A DNA stretch of 64,000 nt from Algibacillus agarilyticus (GCF_003286125.1 NZ_QMED01000028.1:1-64000); one strand, 5' to 3'; counted from the first letter of the stretch, positions 52,029 to 61,796 are shown. Notes: generated from the letters alone by a model not told the origin. Translations and numbers: made by a program.

Positions 52029-53888
52029 TTAAACGGTCGCTTTAAGCATTTTAACTAAATCTAGCACGGTATTGGCGAAGGATTCATTTCTGTTTTTTTG
52101 CATGAATAGTTGCTCGATTTCAGCTGCTTTATAACCTATTTCGGTGAAACCAAATGAAGCCGCAGCGCCATGTATTTGATGAGCTAATTTAGCGATTTCA
52201 GCTTGGTTATTAACCGACAATAGCGTGATCAACACATCAGCATGATCTATTAATTTGTTTTTAAATTCAGCTTGTAAGGCTGTGTAGGCATCTGAATTAA
52301 TATGTGCTTGCTGTTCGTGGTTTGACGATTGCGTTGTTTCCATATAATAACGAATTTTGTCTATTAATTCACGACGATTAATCGGTTTAGCACAATGATC
52401 AGCAAAGCCTAATGCTTTGTAGTTTTCTATATCTTCTGCCATTACATTGGCGGTTAAAGCGATAACCGGTGTTTCAAATCCAGATTGTTTTAATAGTTCA
52501 AAAGCAGATAAGCCATCTAAAATTGGCATTTGAATATCCATTAATACTAATTGGTAATCATTTAATAAACATGATTCGACTGCTTCTTCGCCATTGCAGA
52601 CAGCATCCACCTGCAAACCAAGGCTCTCAAGTATTAGACAAAAGAGTTGTCGGTTTTCATCATGATCTTCTGCTAGTAGTACACGTCCTAGAATGGGATT
52701 TTTTTCATATTCCTCTTTATTAATATCAATTTCGGTTACTTGGTTGAAATCATATTGGGTTGTCCAGCGACTATTGGGGGCAATGTCTAATGCAATCGAT
52801 AATGTAAAGCAGCTACCTTGGTTGAGCTCGCTTTGCACGGTTATATCGCCACCGAGTTTTTCACTTAAATTTTTTGAAATGCTTAAGCCTAAGCCCGATC
52901 CTCCATATTTTCGTGTTGTTGATGTTTCAACTTGATGAAAAGCACCAAACAATGAGCCTATTTTATCTGGCGCGATACCAATGCCTGTATCTTTAACGGC
53001 AAAAACAAGTTGAGAGGCCTCGCGACGAATAATTAAGCTGACTTCTCCGCTTTCTGTAAATTTAATTGCATTGGATAACAAGTTAAAGAGTATTTGTTTT
53101 AAACGAGTCGGATCGGTTTTGATTAAGCAAGGGAGTTTAGTGGCTAAAACAAACGCTATTTTTAAAGGCTTATTTTGCGCCAATGCTAATCCCATTTGAT
53201 ATACATGATGCAATAATTCAAATAAATTAACGGTGATGTGCTCAATCTCTAATTGGTTTGCTTCTATTTTTGAAAAATCTAAAATATCGTTAACCACACC
53301 TAACAAATGCTGACCTGAATTAGCAACCGCTTCAATTGCGTTTAAACGTTGATTTTCTGGCACTTCACCTTTTAATAGGCTGTCGGTATAACCTATTATG
53401 GTGGTCAGCGGTGTGCGAATTTCATGGCTCATATTAGCTAAAAAGCGCGCTTTAATGTCGGCCGCTATTTTTAGCTCGTCAGATAACCCGGTGAGTTCTC
53501 TTTTTTGCTGAATTATCTTAATTTGTGTTGCGACCCTGGCTCTGACCACTGAAGGTGAAAAAGGTTTATAGATGTAATCAACCGCCCCTAATGTTAAGCC
53601 GGTTTCTTCATCTTCTGGTGAGTTTAAACCCGTAATAAATACGACAGGAATATGGGAGGTTGTTGATATCTGTTTTAATCGTTGAATAACTTCAAAGCCA
53701 TTTAGCGCTGGCATGACTACGTCTAATAAAATTAAATCAGGTTGTAATGCTTGAGCTTTTTCAATACCGATCGCACCCGATTTAACCGCAATGACTCGGT
53801 AGTCATCTTTAAGTAAGGAGGACAGTACTTTTAAATTGGCCGTTTCATCATCAATAATGAGGATTGAATACACATTAGAAATGATCAT
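52029..53888 (-). CDS. Hybrid histidine kinase with REC-HisKA-HATPase-REC-Hpt layout
   Basis: The 619-residue cytosolic protein starts with a receiver (LLDVVMPALNG, Asp near 55), followed by HisKA with FLANMSHEIRTPL (His near 155), HATPase_c with NLLSNAIKF, DTGIGI and GGSGLGLSISK, a second receiver with LMDIQMPILDG, and a C-terminal Hpt with HQIHGAAASFG. It has no transmembrane or sensor segment; the N-terminal receiver is probably its input. Sits between the GGDEF gene, zero bases away, and the SPOR gene. Confidence 0.93.
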   Translation of the reverse strand: MIISNVYSILIIDDETANLKVLSSLLKDDYRVIAVKSGAIGIEKAQALQPDLILLDVVMPALNGFEVIQRLKQISTTSHIPVVFITGLNSPEDEETGLTLGAVDYIYKPFSPSVVRARVATQIKIIQQKRELTGLSDELKIAADIKARFLANMSHEIRTPLTTIIGYTDSLLKGEVPENQRLNAIEAVANSGQHLLGVVNDILDFSKIEANQLEIEHITVNLFELLHHVYQMGLALAQNKPLKIAFVLATKLPCLIKTDPTRLKQILFNLLSNAIKFTESGEVSLIIRREASQLVFAVKDTGIGIAPDKIGSLFGAFHQVETSTTRKYGGSGLGLSISKNLSEKLGGDITVQSELNQGSCFTLSIALDIAPNSRWTTQYDFNQVTEIDINKEEYEKNPILGRVLLAEDHDENRQLFCLILESLGLQVDAVCNGEEAVESCLLNDYQLVLMDIQMPILDGLSAFELLKQSGFETPVIALTANVMAEDIENYKALGFADHCAKPINRRELIDKIRYYMETTQSSNHEQQAHINSDAYTALQAEFKNKLIDHADVLITLLSVNNQAEIAKLAHQIHGAAASFGFTEIGYKAAEIEQLFMQKNRNESFANTVLDLVKMLKATV

Positions 53889-54791
53889 TTAATCTAGCTC
53901 TTCAACTAAGGTGTTATTCCCGCCATTGTATTTGGCTTGGTACATTAATTTATCGGCTTGCTCAAATACGCTATCAATATCTATTATCGGTGAGGGTTCA
54001 ATGATGCAAGCGCCAATACTTACGGTTATATAAGGTTGAACGGTTGAAGCCTGGTGGTCTATTTTTTTGCTTATTAAGCCATTGGGTAATTGTATTAGCT
54101 TATGTTGCACGGTGTCTAAATCGCTGGCTTGTATAATAAAGACAAATTCTTCACCACCGTAACGATACAAAGAACCATCTAACGTTTGAATCTCGGTATT
54201 TAAATATTTAGCGACACAGGTTAAAGCGCGATCTCCGGCGGCATGCCCATAGGTGTCGTTGTATAATTTAAAGCAATCAATGTCGATAACACCAATGACT
54301 AAGGTCTGTGATTTGGTGAGCGCACGTTGCCAAATGAATTGACTTTCCATTTCCCATTTACGTCGATTTGAAAGTTCAGTTAATGGGTCAATAAGAGCGA
54401 GTTCTTCAAGCAATGCTTTTTGATGAACAAGGGTGATCGTATTGTTGACGCGTGCTTTAACAATGCCTGTATGAAAGGGTTTTTGAATGTAATCACTCGC
54501 GCCTAGTTTAAGGCCTTTTTCTTCATCGTCGGGATCTTGCAAGCCGGTTATAAAAATAACCGGTATATGTTGTGTTTCAGGCTGACTTTTAATCGCTTTA
54601 AGCACTTCAAAACCGTTAATGTCAGGCATGATAATGTCTAATAAAATAACATCGGGATGAACGGTATTAATTAAATTTAAGCCTTCCTGGCCTGATTTAG
54701 CGACAAAAACACGATAATCACTTTTGAATAATTGCGTTAATATCTTTAAATTGTCGCTTTCATCATCGATCAATAATATCGAATGCATCAT
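53889..54791 (-). CDS. Response regulator with GGDEF diguanylate cyclase domain
   Basis: The 300-residue protein has an N-terminal receiver (LLDIIMPDING, Asp near 53) and a GGDEF domain reading RYGGEEFVF with DIDCFKLYNDTYGH before it; the GGEEF motif is catalytically intact. An RxxD inhibitory site is not clear. It makes c-di-GMP when phosphorylated. Its receiver closely resembles the first receiver of the kinase that follows, so the two genes share an origin. Confidence 0.93.
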   Translation of the reverse strand: MMHSILLIDDESDNLKILTQLFKSDYRVFVAKSGQEGLNLINTVHPDVILLDIIMPDINGFEVLKAIKSQPETQHIPVIFITGLQDPDDEEKGLKLGASDYIQKPFHTGIVKARVNNTITLVHQKALLEELALIDPLTELSNRRKWEMESQFIWQRALTKSQTLVIGVIDIDCFKLYNDTYGHAAGDRALTCVAKYLNTEIQTLDGSLYRYGGEEFVFIIQASDLDTVQHKLIQLPNGLISKKIDHQASTVQPYITVSIGACIIEPSPIIDIDSVFEQADKLMYQAKYNGGNNTLVEELD

Positions 54792-55106
54792 TTCCTACTT
54801 ACTCATCACTTTTTTAAGCTAATTTAATTTAGTCAGCTTATTTAAAGGTTATTGTTTTTTATTGTGCTTGCGTCTTATTTTCAAGTTATGGCGAACACGA
54901 TTTGAAAATATAAGTCATATACTTAGATACGATCTTTCATACAAATTGTAAAACTGAAATTGTACCCGCGAATCTTAGTATGTTGATTAACGAAATTTGT
55001 ATTATAGAATCTTTACGTTGAGCTGTTACAATCATTTTAAATGTATGCAACACCGAGCAGAAATACAACCTTGTTTGTGTTTAATAGCAACTCATATTAG
55101 TGGATC

Positions 55107-55520
55107 ATGTTAAAAAAAACCGTCAAAATTTCAAGCAATGCCGTATTAAAGGTGAAGCTTAAAACGAAACACCTTAAGCAGCGGATCAAACATGACTTAA
55201 TTATTGTTAAAAAAGGCTTAGCGCAAGAGAGTGACGAAACTAAGCAAATGCTTGAAATATATAAGCGTTATACCCGAAAGCAAGCCAGTAAAGAAGAGAT
55301 GAAACACGCTAATGAGCAGTTTGTTGATTTATTAAAAGGCATGGGGATCGGCGTTGTCGCTATTTTGCCTTTTGCTCCCATTACGATCCCACTGATTGTT
55401 AAGCTGGGACAAAAGCTTGGCATTGACGTTTTACCTAGCTCATTTAGAGAGCTAACTAACCCTAAACCGGAGATCGAGCTAAAACCCGTAGATAAGCCAA
55501 ACAACACGGGTGATGCATAA
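55107..55520 (+). CDS. LETM1-like small protein
   Basis: The 137-residue protein resembles the ribosome-binding-like domain of LETM1: basic helical N-terminus, KQASKEEMKHANEQFVDLLKGMGIGVVAILPFAPI, then TIPLIVKLGQKLGIDVLPSSF. One hydrophobic stretch (VVAILPFAPITIPLIV) probably lies on or in the membrane. Its stop is adjacent to the convergent recQ stop. The gap 54792-55106 before it has no other clear feature. The role in bacteria is not known. Confidence 0.7.
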   Translation: MLKKTVKISSNAVLKVKLKTKHLKQRIKHDLIIVKKGLAQESDETKQMLEIYKRYTRKQASKEEMKHANEQFVDLLKGMGIGVVAILPFAPITIPLIVKLGQKLGIDVLPSSFRELTNPKPEIELKPVDKPNNTGDA

Positions 55521-57458
55521 TTAATAAGCCCTGCTTATGGCCATGACTTGTTGTTTTATGTCGGCATAGCGCACGTTTTCACATAGGGCATAACCTTGCA
55601 CATTCTTAACTCGTGATTTTGCTAACAATGGCTCGCTCATTCCGGCTAAAAACCGACAATAGGTGGTCGTGTTTATGTTTAGGTTTTGTTTCGTTTGCAT
55701 GTGTTGTTGTAAAGCTTGCATGGCCTGTTGTATTTGTTTGGTTGCGATAGTGGGTTGAGCAGGTAATGTTAGTGTGACGGGTAAACCTCGACATACAGCA
55801 CAATGACCACATTGCTGAGGTGCTTTATGATCATCAAAGTAAGACGCCAGCGCATAACTTAAGCAGTTATTAGTTTGAAAAAATGCAACCAGTTGAGCGA
55901 TGCGTTCGATTTCTTTTTGTTCTTTATCTAAAAAGTAGTGCGCGAGCTTTGCACTCAACGCTTGTACATCAAATTGTTGATTGATTTGATAAACATCAGT
56001 AACACCGCTGGTTTGAACAACTAACATTCCTTGTTCATGTAGGTAGTCAAGCGCGGTTATAACGCGCTTTCTATCACATGGATAAGTGTTTAATAAGCTC
56101 TCCATGTTTAACACACCCCACGTTTTTTTCATTTCTATATGGGCAAAAACCGCTTGCAAAAAAGTGACTCGCTCGGCTTCAAAATTCGATAAAATGGTTT
56201 GAGGTTCGATAATATATTTAACTTTCAGTTCAGCAAAATAGCTGTATTTAGCGTCTAATATACCGAGTAGTTCAAGTTGTACGAGCAATGTTTTGAGTGG
56301 TAATTGTTTGATGTTGCTTTGATTCGATAAACTATGTAGCTGACATTCCCATAAATTATGATTGCTATTTTTTTGAATATCACTTAAAACGATCTGAATA
56401 CTGTCTTGTTCGGGGGTATCCCCATAAACAAAATTTTCAAGTGTGTTGAGGCCTGATAGGTCAGCTAATAATAAACAATGAGCTTGCTGTCCGTCTCGGC
56501 CAGCACGGCCGATTTCTTGGCTGTAATTCTCGATAGATTTAGGTAATTCGTAATGCACAACAAAACGTATATCTGATTTATCAACGCCCATACCAAATGC
56601 GATTGTGGCAACGACAACGCTGATTTGACCTGCCATAAAGCGCTGCTGAATATCTTGCCGTAAGTCATCTTTTAAGCCCGCATGATATGCAACCGCATTA
56701 ATACCTTGATTTTTTAATGTGTTAGCAACCTGTTCAGCTTGCTGCTGCAATGTAACATAAACGATGCCATCACCCGATTGCTGTAAGATAAATTGTTGTA
56801 GCGCATGAGGTTTATTATTCATTGCAACTGCTTGGACATTTAAATCAAGGTTTGCGCGATAAAAACCCGTTTGTACAATATGTGTGCTTTCGATCGAAAA
56901 TCGTTTAGCCATATCCAATTTTACGGCATGGGTTGCGGTTGCTGTTAACAGTAAAACTAAAGGTATTTTAAGTTCACGTTGGTAGCTTGGCAGTTTTAAG
57001 TAATCGGGTCTGAAGTTGTGTCCCCACTCAGAAATACAATGCGCTTCATCAACGACTAACATCGAGATCGGAACACTTGAAATTAATTGTCTGAATCTTT
57101 CATTTTTAAAGCGTTCAACCGACACCATCAGAATTTTTGTTTGACCAGACCTGACATCTGCCACCACTTGTTGGTGTTCCGCCGAAGACAAGGTTGAATC
57201 AATGCTAGCAGCGGCAATCCCTTTTTGCTGTAAAAAATCAATTTGATCTTTCATTAATGCTAATAAAGGTGAAACGACTAACGTTAAATGCGGTAATTGC
57301 AAGGCAGTAAATTGATAACATAATGATTTACCAGAGCCTGTAGGAAAAATCGCAAGCGTTGATTGCCCTGCCAATAATTGCCGTACAACGGGCTCTTGAC
57401 CAAGCCTGAACTCAGGAAAACCAAACTGTTCCTGTAATCGCTGATTCAGTTCATTCAT
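55521..57458 (-). CDS. recQ: RecQ-family ATP-dependent DNA helicase
   Basis: The 645-residue protein has the RecQ helicase core: RLGQEPVVRQLL (motif 0), FPTGSGKSLCYQ, VVDEAHCISEWGHNFRPDY, LTATAT, VATIAFGMGVDKSDIRFVVHY, and QEIGRAGRDGQ. After the helicase, a winged-helix-like region precedes a C-terminal zinc cluster (C..., CGHCAVC at about 568-574). The zinc cluster lies at the end of the protein rather than straight after the helicase, and no HRDC domain is seen. It is probably the second type of RecQ found beside the canonical one in Alteromonadales. Confidence 0.88.
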   Translation of the reverse strand: MNELNQRLQEQFGFPEFRLGQEPVVRQLLAGQSTLAIFPTGSGKSLCYQFTALQLPHLTLVVSPLLALMKDQIDFLQQKGIAAASIDSTLSSAEHQQVVADVRSGQTKILMVSVERFKNERFRQLISSVPISMLVVDEAHCISEWGHNFRPDYLKLPSYQRELKIPLVLLLTATATHAVKLDMAKRFSIESTHIVQTGFYRANLDLNVQAVAMNNKPHALQQFILQQSGDGIVYVTLQQQAEQVANTLKNQGINAVAYHAGLKDDLRQDIQQRFMAGQISVVVATIAFGMGVDKSDIRFVVHYELPKSIENYSQEIGRAGRDGQQAHCLLLADLSGLNTLENFVYGDTPEQDSIQIVLSDIQKNSNHNLWECQLHSLSNQSNIKQLPLKTLLVQLELLGILDAKYSYFAELKVKYIIEPQTILSNFEAERVTFLQAVFAHIEMKKTWGVLNMESLLNTYPCDRKRVITALDYLHEQGMLVVQTSGVTDVYQINQQFDVQALSAKLAHYFLDKEQKEIERIAQLVAFFQTNNCLSYALASYFDDHKAPQQCGHCAVCRGLPVTLTLPAQPTIATKQIQQAMQALQQHMQTKQNLNINTTTYCRFLAGMSEPLLAKSRVKNVQGYALCENVRYADIKQQVMAISRAY

Positions 57459-57490
57459 TGTGTGACTCCATATGGTTATGTTTAAAAGGC

Positions 57491-57517
57491 GTTATCAATA
57501 TTAGGTTATCAATATTA
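57491..57517. repeat. Tandem 13-base direct repeat upstream of recQ
   Basis: GTTATCAATATTA occurs twice (57491-57503 and 57505-57517) separated by one base. It lies 33-60 bases before the recQ start. A period of 14 could hold two protein sites on one DNA face, but no known operator matches. The remainder of 57459-57743 is AT-rich. Confidence 0.45.
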
Positions 57518-57743
57518 TATTGTTAAAGTTATCGGGTTTTATTGCTTCTATAATTTAGACGTAATAGCTTAGAGTCGAGTATACGAGTATAGCAGCGAAA
57601 AAATTAATGATATTTATCATTTAATTTTGGAGTCTTTGTGTTGTGTTCAAGTTTGTAACCCTTTCCATTGACCACTACAATCAATATTATCTCTCGATAA
57701 ATCATTTAATTAATACTTTCTGTAGTGTTCAATGGGTTTTTGA

Positions 57744-58490
57744 ATGTTCCAAAAAACGTCAATAGTATCTCGATGGCAAAATGCTTTAGATAAACGTGAC
57801 TTCAAACAAGTATGTCAATTGTATTCTCAAGCTAGCGCAACCGAAAATTTGCAGCAGCTAGAAACATTATTGAGGTTGTCTGAAAACAGCTCTGTGGCTA
57901 AATACAATGTATATCAGCAGGTTGCAACTAAGTTACTCGAGTTAAAAAAGTCGCCTTCTGGTTTTATTAAATTAATTAACACTGAGGCTGCGCTTAATTT
58001 ATTTTTTCCTGCAATCAAAGAGCATTTATCTTTCGATTCTGTTGATTCAGAACAACGTAATTGTTTGCATTATCTGTTCCGAGCTGATCCCTTATTTGGA
58101 CGCGTTAATGCGACAGCCTCTAATTACATGCCACCCTTTAACTTTATCCGTTCGTTACTATTATTCGAAAGTAATGAACCTTTGATTAATGCACTTAGCC
58201 AGAAGGATAAACAAGGCAGCGCACCTTTTGATGCCTTTTTTGTTAGTTTAGACAAGGTTGATTTGTTGAACGATGTATTGTTTTCAAGTGTGTTTGGTTT
58301 AATTGAAATAAGCGCTCAACAAACGGGCAAGCGTGACTTATCAATAAGCGAACAGCAGGCCTTAAAACAAAGTCTTAAAGTCTATTGGAACCATCATCAC
58401 TTAACACCCAAAATTGATGATCGCATGCTTATTTTAATGGCTAGTTATTATAAATTGCGTGCTCATACGTTATTGAGTTGGTGCAAATAA
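57744..58490 (+). CDS. Hypothetical cytosolic protein at the head of an MCE operon
   Basis: I do not recognise this 248-residue protein. It is helical, without signal or membrane segments. The middle holds a helix-turn-helix pattern like weak ankyrin repeats (NCLHYLFRADPLFG, INALSQKDKQGSAPFDAFF), which could bind a partner. It lies upstream of the MlaE-like permease gene with a gap of two bases from its ATG. That position suggests a regulator or peripheral subunit of the transporter. Confidence 0.6.
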   Translation: MFQKTSIVSRWQNALDKRDFKQVCQLYSQASATENLQQLETLLRLSENSSVAKYNVYQQVATKLLELKKSPSGFIKLINTEAALNLFFPAIKEHLSFDSVDSEQRNCLHYLFRADPLFGRVNATASNYMPPFNFIRSLLLFESNEPLINALSQKDKQGSAPFDAFFVSLDKVDLLNDVLFSSVFGLIEISAQQTGKRDLSISEQQALKQSLKVYWNHHHLTPKIDDRMLILMASYYKLRAHTLLSWCK

Positions 58491-58492
58491 TA

Positions 58493-59242
58493 ATGCCATC
58501 ATTTGGTGTTTTTGTTATTCAGTTGCTGTTGAGCTCAGTGAATGCGTTACGTAATAGAGCAATTGGTCGGCAAGTTTACACTGTACAGGTCTTCTTTAGT
58601 GGTTTTGAGGCATTAGGGTTAATTAGCTTGGTTGCCTGTGTGTTAGGTGGCTTGGTCATGTATGTGGGGTTTGATTTTTTTGTTTCGATTGGCCAAGCGC
58701 CGTGGATTTATTTTTTACTCAATATGATTGTGTTGCGTGATGTTGCCCCTTTTTTGATTAGCTTTATATTATTAGCTCGCTCAGGTACGGCTATTTCAAC
58801 GGAGTTAGGCAACATGAAGGTAAACAAAGAGGTCGCGGCTCTGCAAGTAATGGGTATTGGTATTATGGAATATTTAGTTTTACCTCGTATTTGGGCTATG
58901 GTGACTTCATTATTCGTTTTAGGTTGTTTTTTTACTGCCACGGGGATCTTAAGTGCTTATTTAGTGGCTATTTTAATTCTCAATATTTCGCATGTGGAAT
59001 TTTGGCAATTCATGTTCCAAGCGATAAGTTTGCTTGATTTAGGCTTGATGGCCGCTAAATTAATATTGTGTGGATTTATGCTAGCTGCTTTGTCTTGTTA
59101 TTTCGGTTTGAGTGTTAATCAATCTGTCACTGAAGTACCGCAATTTATGATTAAAACGGTAGGTTATAGTGTTTTGAGTGTTACATTGATTAATGGCGTT
59201 GGAATTTTAATTTATCTGACAATGAATGAATTCTCATTTTAA
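58493..59242 (+). CDS. MlaE-type ABC permease
   Basis: The 249-residue permease has five or six membrane segments and the family motif LLARSGTAISTELGNMKVNKEVAALQVMG, which couples it to the ATPase. It moves phospholipids between membranes together with the ATPase and the MCE protein. An upstream TTG at 58478 (five codons earlier) is a possible start. It is part of a five-gene plus-strand operon. No mlaC or mlaB gene is seen. Confidence 0.88.
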   Translation: MPSFGVFVIQLLLSSVNALRNRAIGRQVYTVQVFFSGFEALGLISLVACVLGGLVMYVGFDFFVSIGQAPWIYFLLNMIVLRDVAPFLISFILLARSGTAISTELGNMKVNKEVAALQVMGIGIMEYLVLPRIWAMVTSLFVLGCFFTATGILSAYLVAILILNISHVEFWQFMFQAISLLDLGLMAAKLILCGFMLAALSCYFGLSVNQSVTEVPQFMIKTVGYSVLSVTLINGVGILIYLTMNEFSF

Positions 59243-59250
59243 GAGGCGAC

Positions 59251-59922
59251 ATGCAGCTGAAGGTTAAAGATTTGATAGTCGATACACCCAGCTTATTTAC
59301 CCAAGAGAGGCTAAATATTCAATTAGAACCCGGTGAATGTTTAGTTGTTCAAGGGGAAATGGGATGTGGTAAAACGAGTCTGTTTAATACGCTGGTTGGT
59401 ATTGCTAAACCTTATGCTGGGCAAGTGTTGTTTAATAACATTTCATTTGAGTTGTTAAATGAATTAGACGTTATTCAACTTCGAAAGTCGCAAGGTGTTA
59501 TTTTTGATCGACCCGCTTTATTATCTAATCAAACGGTAGAACAAAACTTGCTGCTATGTGCTGATCGTTTTTATCAAGATGACAGCCATTTGAAGCATGC
59601 TGAACAGCTCTCTTTTTTAATTAATGAATTTAATGTGTCGCATTTACTTACCCTAAGGCCCCATCAATTATCGCAAAGCCAGTCCAGTATTATTGCCATT
59701 ATTCGAGCGCTGTTTCATCAACCTTCTATTTTATTATGGGATGCCGCTTTAAGTGGGCTTGATAATCTGAGCCATGAACGGATGTTGAAAAAACTGTTTG
59801 ATTTAAAACAAGAAGGTGTCTCGCTCGTATTATTTTCAGATCATACTCGTGAAATGCATCATTTGGCTGATCAAGTTTTACGTTTGAAAAAAAATGAGGT
59901 ACCAGGCCATGAAGCCATCTAA
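59251..59922 (+). CDS. Degenerate MlaF-like ABC ATPase
   Basis: The 223-residue protein has a good Walker A, GEMGCGKT (35-42), a signature LSQSQ (140-144) in place of LSGGQ, and Walker B ending WD164, but the next residue is Ala165 where the catalytic Glu is expected. The H-loop histidine (FSDHTR, H198) is present. It should bind ATP but hydrolyse it poorly. It lies eight bases after the permease and its stop overlaps the MCE gene region. A degenerate ATPase in a lipid transport operon is unusual. Confidence 0.82.
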   Translation: MQLKVKDLIVDTPSLFTQERLNIQLEPGECLVVQGEMGCGKTSLFNTLVGIAKPYAGQVLFNNISFELLNELDVIQLRKSQGVIFDRPALLSNQTVEQNLLLCADRFYQDDSHLKHAEQLSFLINEFNVSHLLTLRPHQLSQSQSSIIAIIRALFHQPSILLWDAALSGLDNLSHERMLKKLFDLKQEGVSLVLFSDHTREMHHLADQVLRLKKNEVPGHEAI

Positions 59923-60901
59923 GCAAGTCGTTAGTTTATTTATGTTAACGGGGATTGGTTTGTTTATAGCCTTGGTTATTGCTGTGGGTATAAAAAGTAA
60001 AGTATTTAGTGAAAAGCGATATTTTTATACGTTAATGGCGGATGCTCAAGGCCTTATAGGCGACCCTATTTTAACTTATAAAGGACTTAACATTGGCCGA
60101 TTTGATCAATTTGAATTAACCAATTCGAGTGATATTAAAGCTGAATTTTATGTATATGAAAAATATGCCCATCTTGTTACGAATTCGAGCGTTATCGTTC
60201 GAAGCCATAATATATTATTAACCGATGTAGCGAGTTTTACATTACGGCAAACTGTTTTAAATTCGGTACCGCTACAAGTGAATGAAGAAGTTCATTTTCA
60301 TACTTCTGCTATTGGTCAGCATTTACTTAAAGCCTCGAATACGGAGTTAGAGTCAGACAAGTTAGCCAGTTTAATTCGGGATTTAACTTTATTAATAAAC
60401 GATTTACGTGTGGGGCAAGGGGATAATGAAACCACCTCGTTACCACAGGCATTAACGCAAATAAATTTACTGATGCAAGAATCAACGGGTTTGGTCCAAC
60501 AATTAAATGAAAGTAATTTTACCCAAAGTTTAAATATAACGGTCTCTAAAGCGAATACGTTATTAGACGGTTTACAGTCAAAATTAGGACAGGTTGATAG
60601 CACTTTATCTTCAGTTGAAAATACGCTAAAAGCGTATCAATCACCAGAATCATTAATCGATCATGCTACCGATGGTAATATGCCGTTGCTTCTTGACTCA
60701 ACTCAAAAAAACATGCACTACATAGAAGGTATTTTAGAGCAAGTACATAACGAGCGTCAGCATATAGGCTTGTTAATGCTACAAAGTAATAAAGCATTGC
60801 AAGATTTAAATAAAACCCTTAAAGCGGTTAAAGCTAATCCGCTATTAAAATCAGCTTTTCCGTTAGAGGTGACAGAGCCACAAATTGAGGTTGATCAATA
60901 A
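59909..60901 (+). CDS. MCE-domain (MlaD-like) protein
   Basis: The ATG at 59909, preceded by GAGGT, gives 330 residues. One N-terminal membrane segment (SLFMLTGIGLFIALVIAVGI) anchors it in the inner membrane. One MCE domain follows (about 35-110, FYTLMADAQGLIGDPILTYKGLNIG). The C-terminal 200 residues are mostly coiled coil with heptads, as in longer MlaD/PqiB relatives that form a periplasmic channel. It overlaps the ATPase gene end and touches the lipoprotein gene after it (ATGA). Confidence 0.88.
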   Translation: MKPSKQVVSLFMLTGIGLFIALVIAVGIKSKVFSEKRYFYTLMADAQGLIGDPILTYKGLNIGRFDQFELTNSSDIKAEFYVYEKYAHLVTNSSVIVRSHNILLTDVASFTLRQTVLNSVPLQVNEEVHFHTSAIGQHLLKASNTELESDKLASLIRDLTLLINDLRVGQGDNETTSLPQALTQINLLMQESTGLVQQLNESNFTQSLNITVSKANTLLDGLQSKLGQVDSTLSSVENTLKAYQSPESLIDHATDGNMPLLLDSTQKNMHYIEGILEQVHNERQHIGLLMLQSNKALQDLNKTLKAVKANPLLKSAFPLEVTEPQIEVDQ

Positions 60902-61758
60902 TGATAAGTAGAGGGCTTCAATTTGCCTATTTAGCCTGTTTTTGTCTTTTAGTTAGCGCGTGCAGTACATCGACTCCGCGCGAATACGGTGTTTCAAAAT
61001 TAGCCGATCAAGCAACGCATTACTTTGAATGGGCAGAGCAACTACGCAGACAAGAATCTTATGTTGAAGCGGATATAAAATATAAACATGCTTATTCCTT
61101 TTTTGTCGCTCGCAATGATATGAAGTGGGTTGTTAACTGTTATTTAAAAAGGGCGCTAATTGCGATTAAACAAAATAATTTTCAACTAGCGCAGCAGTTG
61201 ATTGAACATGGACAATTAATAGCTAAGATTGAAGCGGTTTCATCGCAGCCAAGTGTTGATTTTGCTCAAGCTAAGTTATGGTTTGCGAAAAAAGCAGTGA
61301 CTAAGGCTGCTGATTTAATTGAAACCTTGGTCGTAAAGTATAAAGATGACCCCGAGAGATATGCTTACTATATATTTCATCTATGGTTATATGACAAAAA
61401 TAGAGTCGCTTTAGCAAAAGTTGAAGGTACTTTAACTCAATTAACTCAGCGCTATGATGAACGAAAATTACAGCGTATTGAAATTTTAATGTTTGCATTA
61501 AATAATTATGCTCAACGTGGTGTTAATGAATTAACCCGTTTAGAAGAACAATCTGTTGTTATGGGGGAAAATGAGATTAGTTCGGCGGCCATTGAATCCG
61601 CTTTATTACGTTTAATCGATTTATATGGTTTGTATGAAATGACACCCGCACTACAACGTACTTTACAATTGACGAGTAAATATTATCAAAAAATTAATAA
61701 CCAATTAAAATCACAATATTATCAACATAAGTTTGAGGTACTTAGTCGTTTAAATTAA
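60901..61758 (+). CDS. TPR-type lipoprotein of the MCE operon
   Basis: Residues 1-21 are a signal peptide with lipobox LVSAC (Cys21). The 285-residue protein then consists of helical repeats of TPR type (ATHYFEWAEQLRRQESYVEADIKYKHAYSFF and four or five others). It is probably an outer-membrane lipoprotein facing the periplasm. It overlaps the MCE gene by one base and ends the operon. I do not recognise a named family. It may link the MCE complex to the outer membrane. Confidence 0.8.
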   Translation: MISRGLQFAYLACFCLLVSACSTSTPREYGVSKLADQATHYFEWAEQLRRQESYVEADIKYKHAYSFFVARNDMKWVVNCYLKRALIAIKQNNFQLAQQLIEHGQLIAKIEAVSSQPSVDFAQAKLWFAKKAVTKAADLIETLVVKYKDDPERYAYYIFHLWLYDKNRVALAKVEGTLTQLTQRYDERKLQRIEILMFALNNYAQRGVNELTRLEEQSVVMGENEISSAAIESALLRLIDLYGLYEMTPALQRTLQLTSKYYQKINNQLKSQYYQHKFEVLSRLN

Positions 61759-61796
61759 GTTAAAATAGCTGGGTAATCATAGTTGAGATCAGTTAA

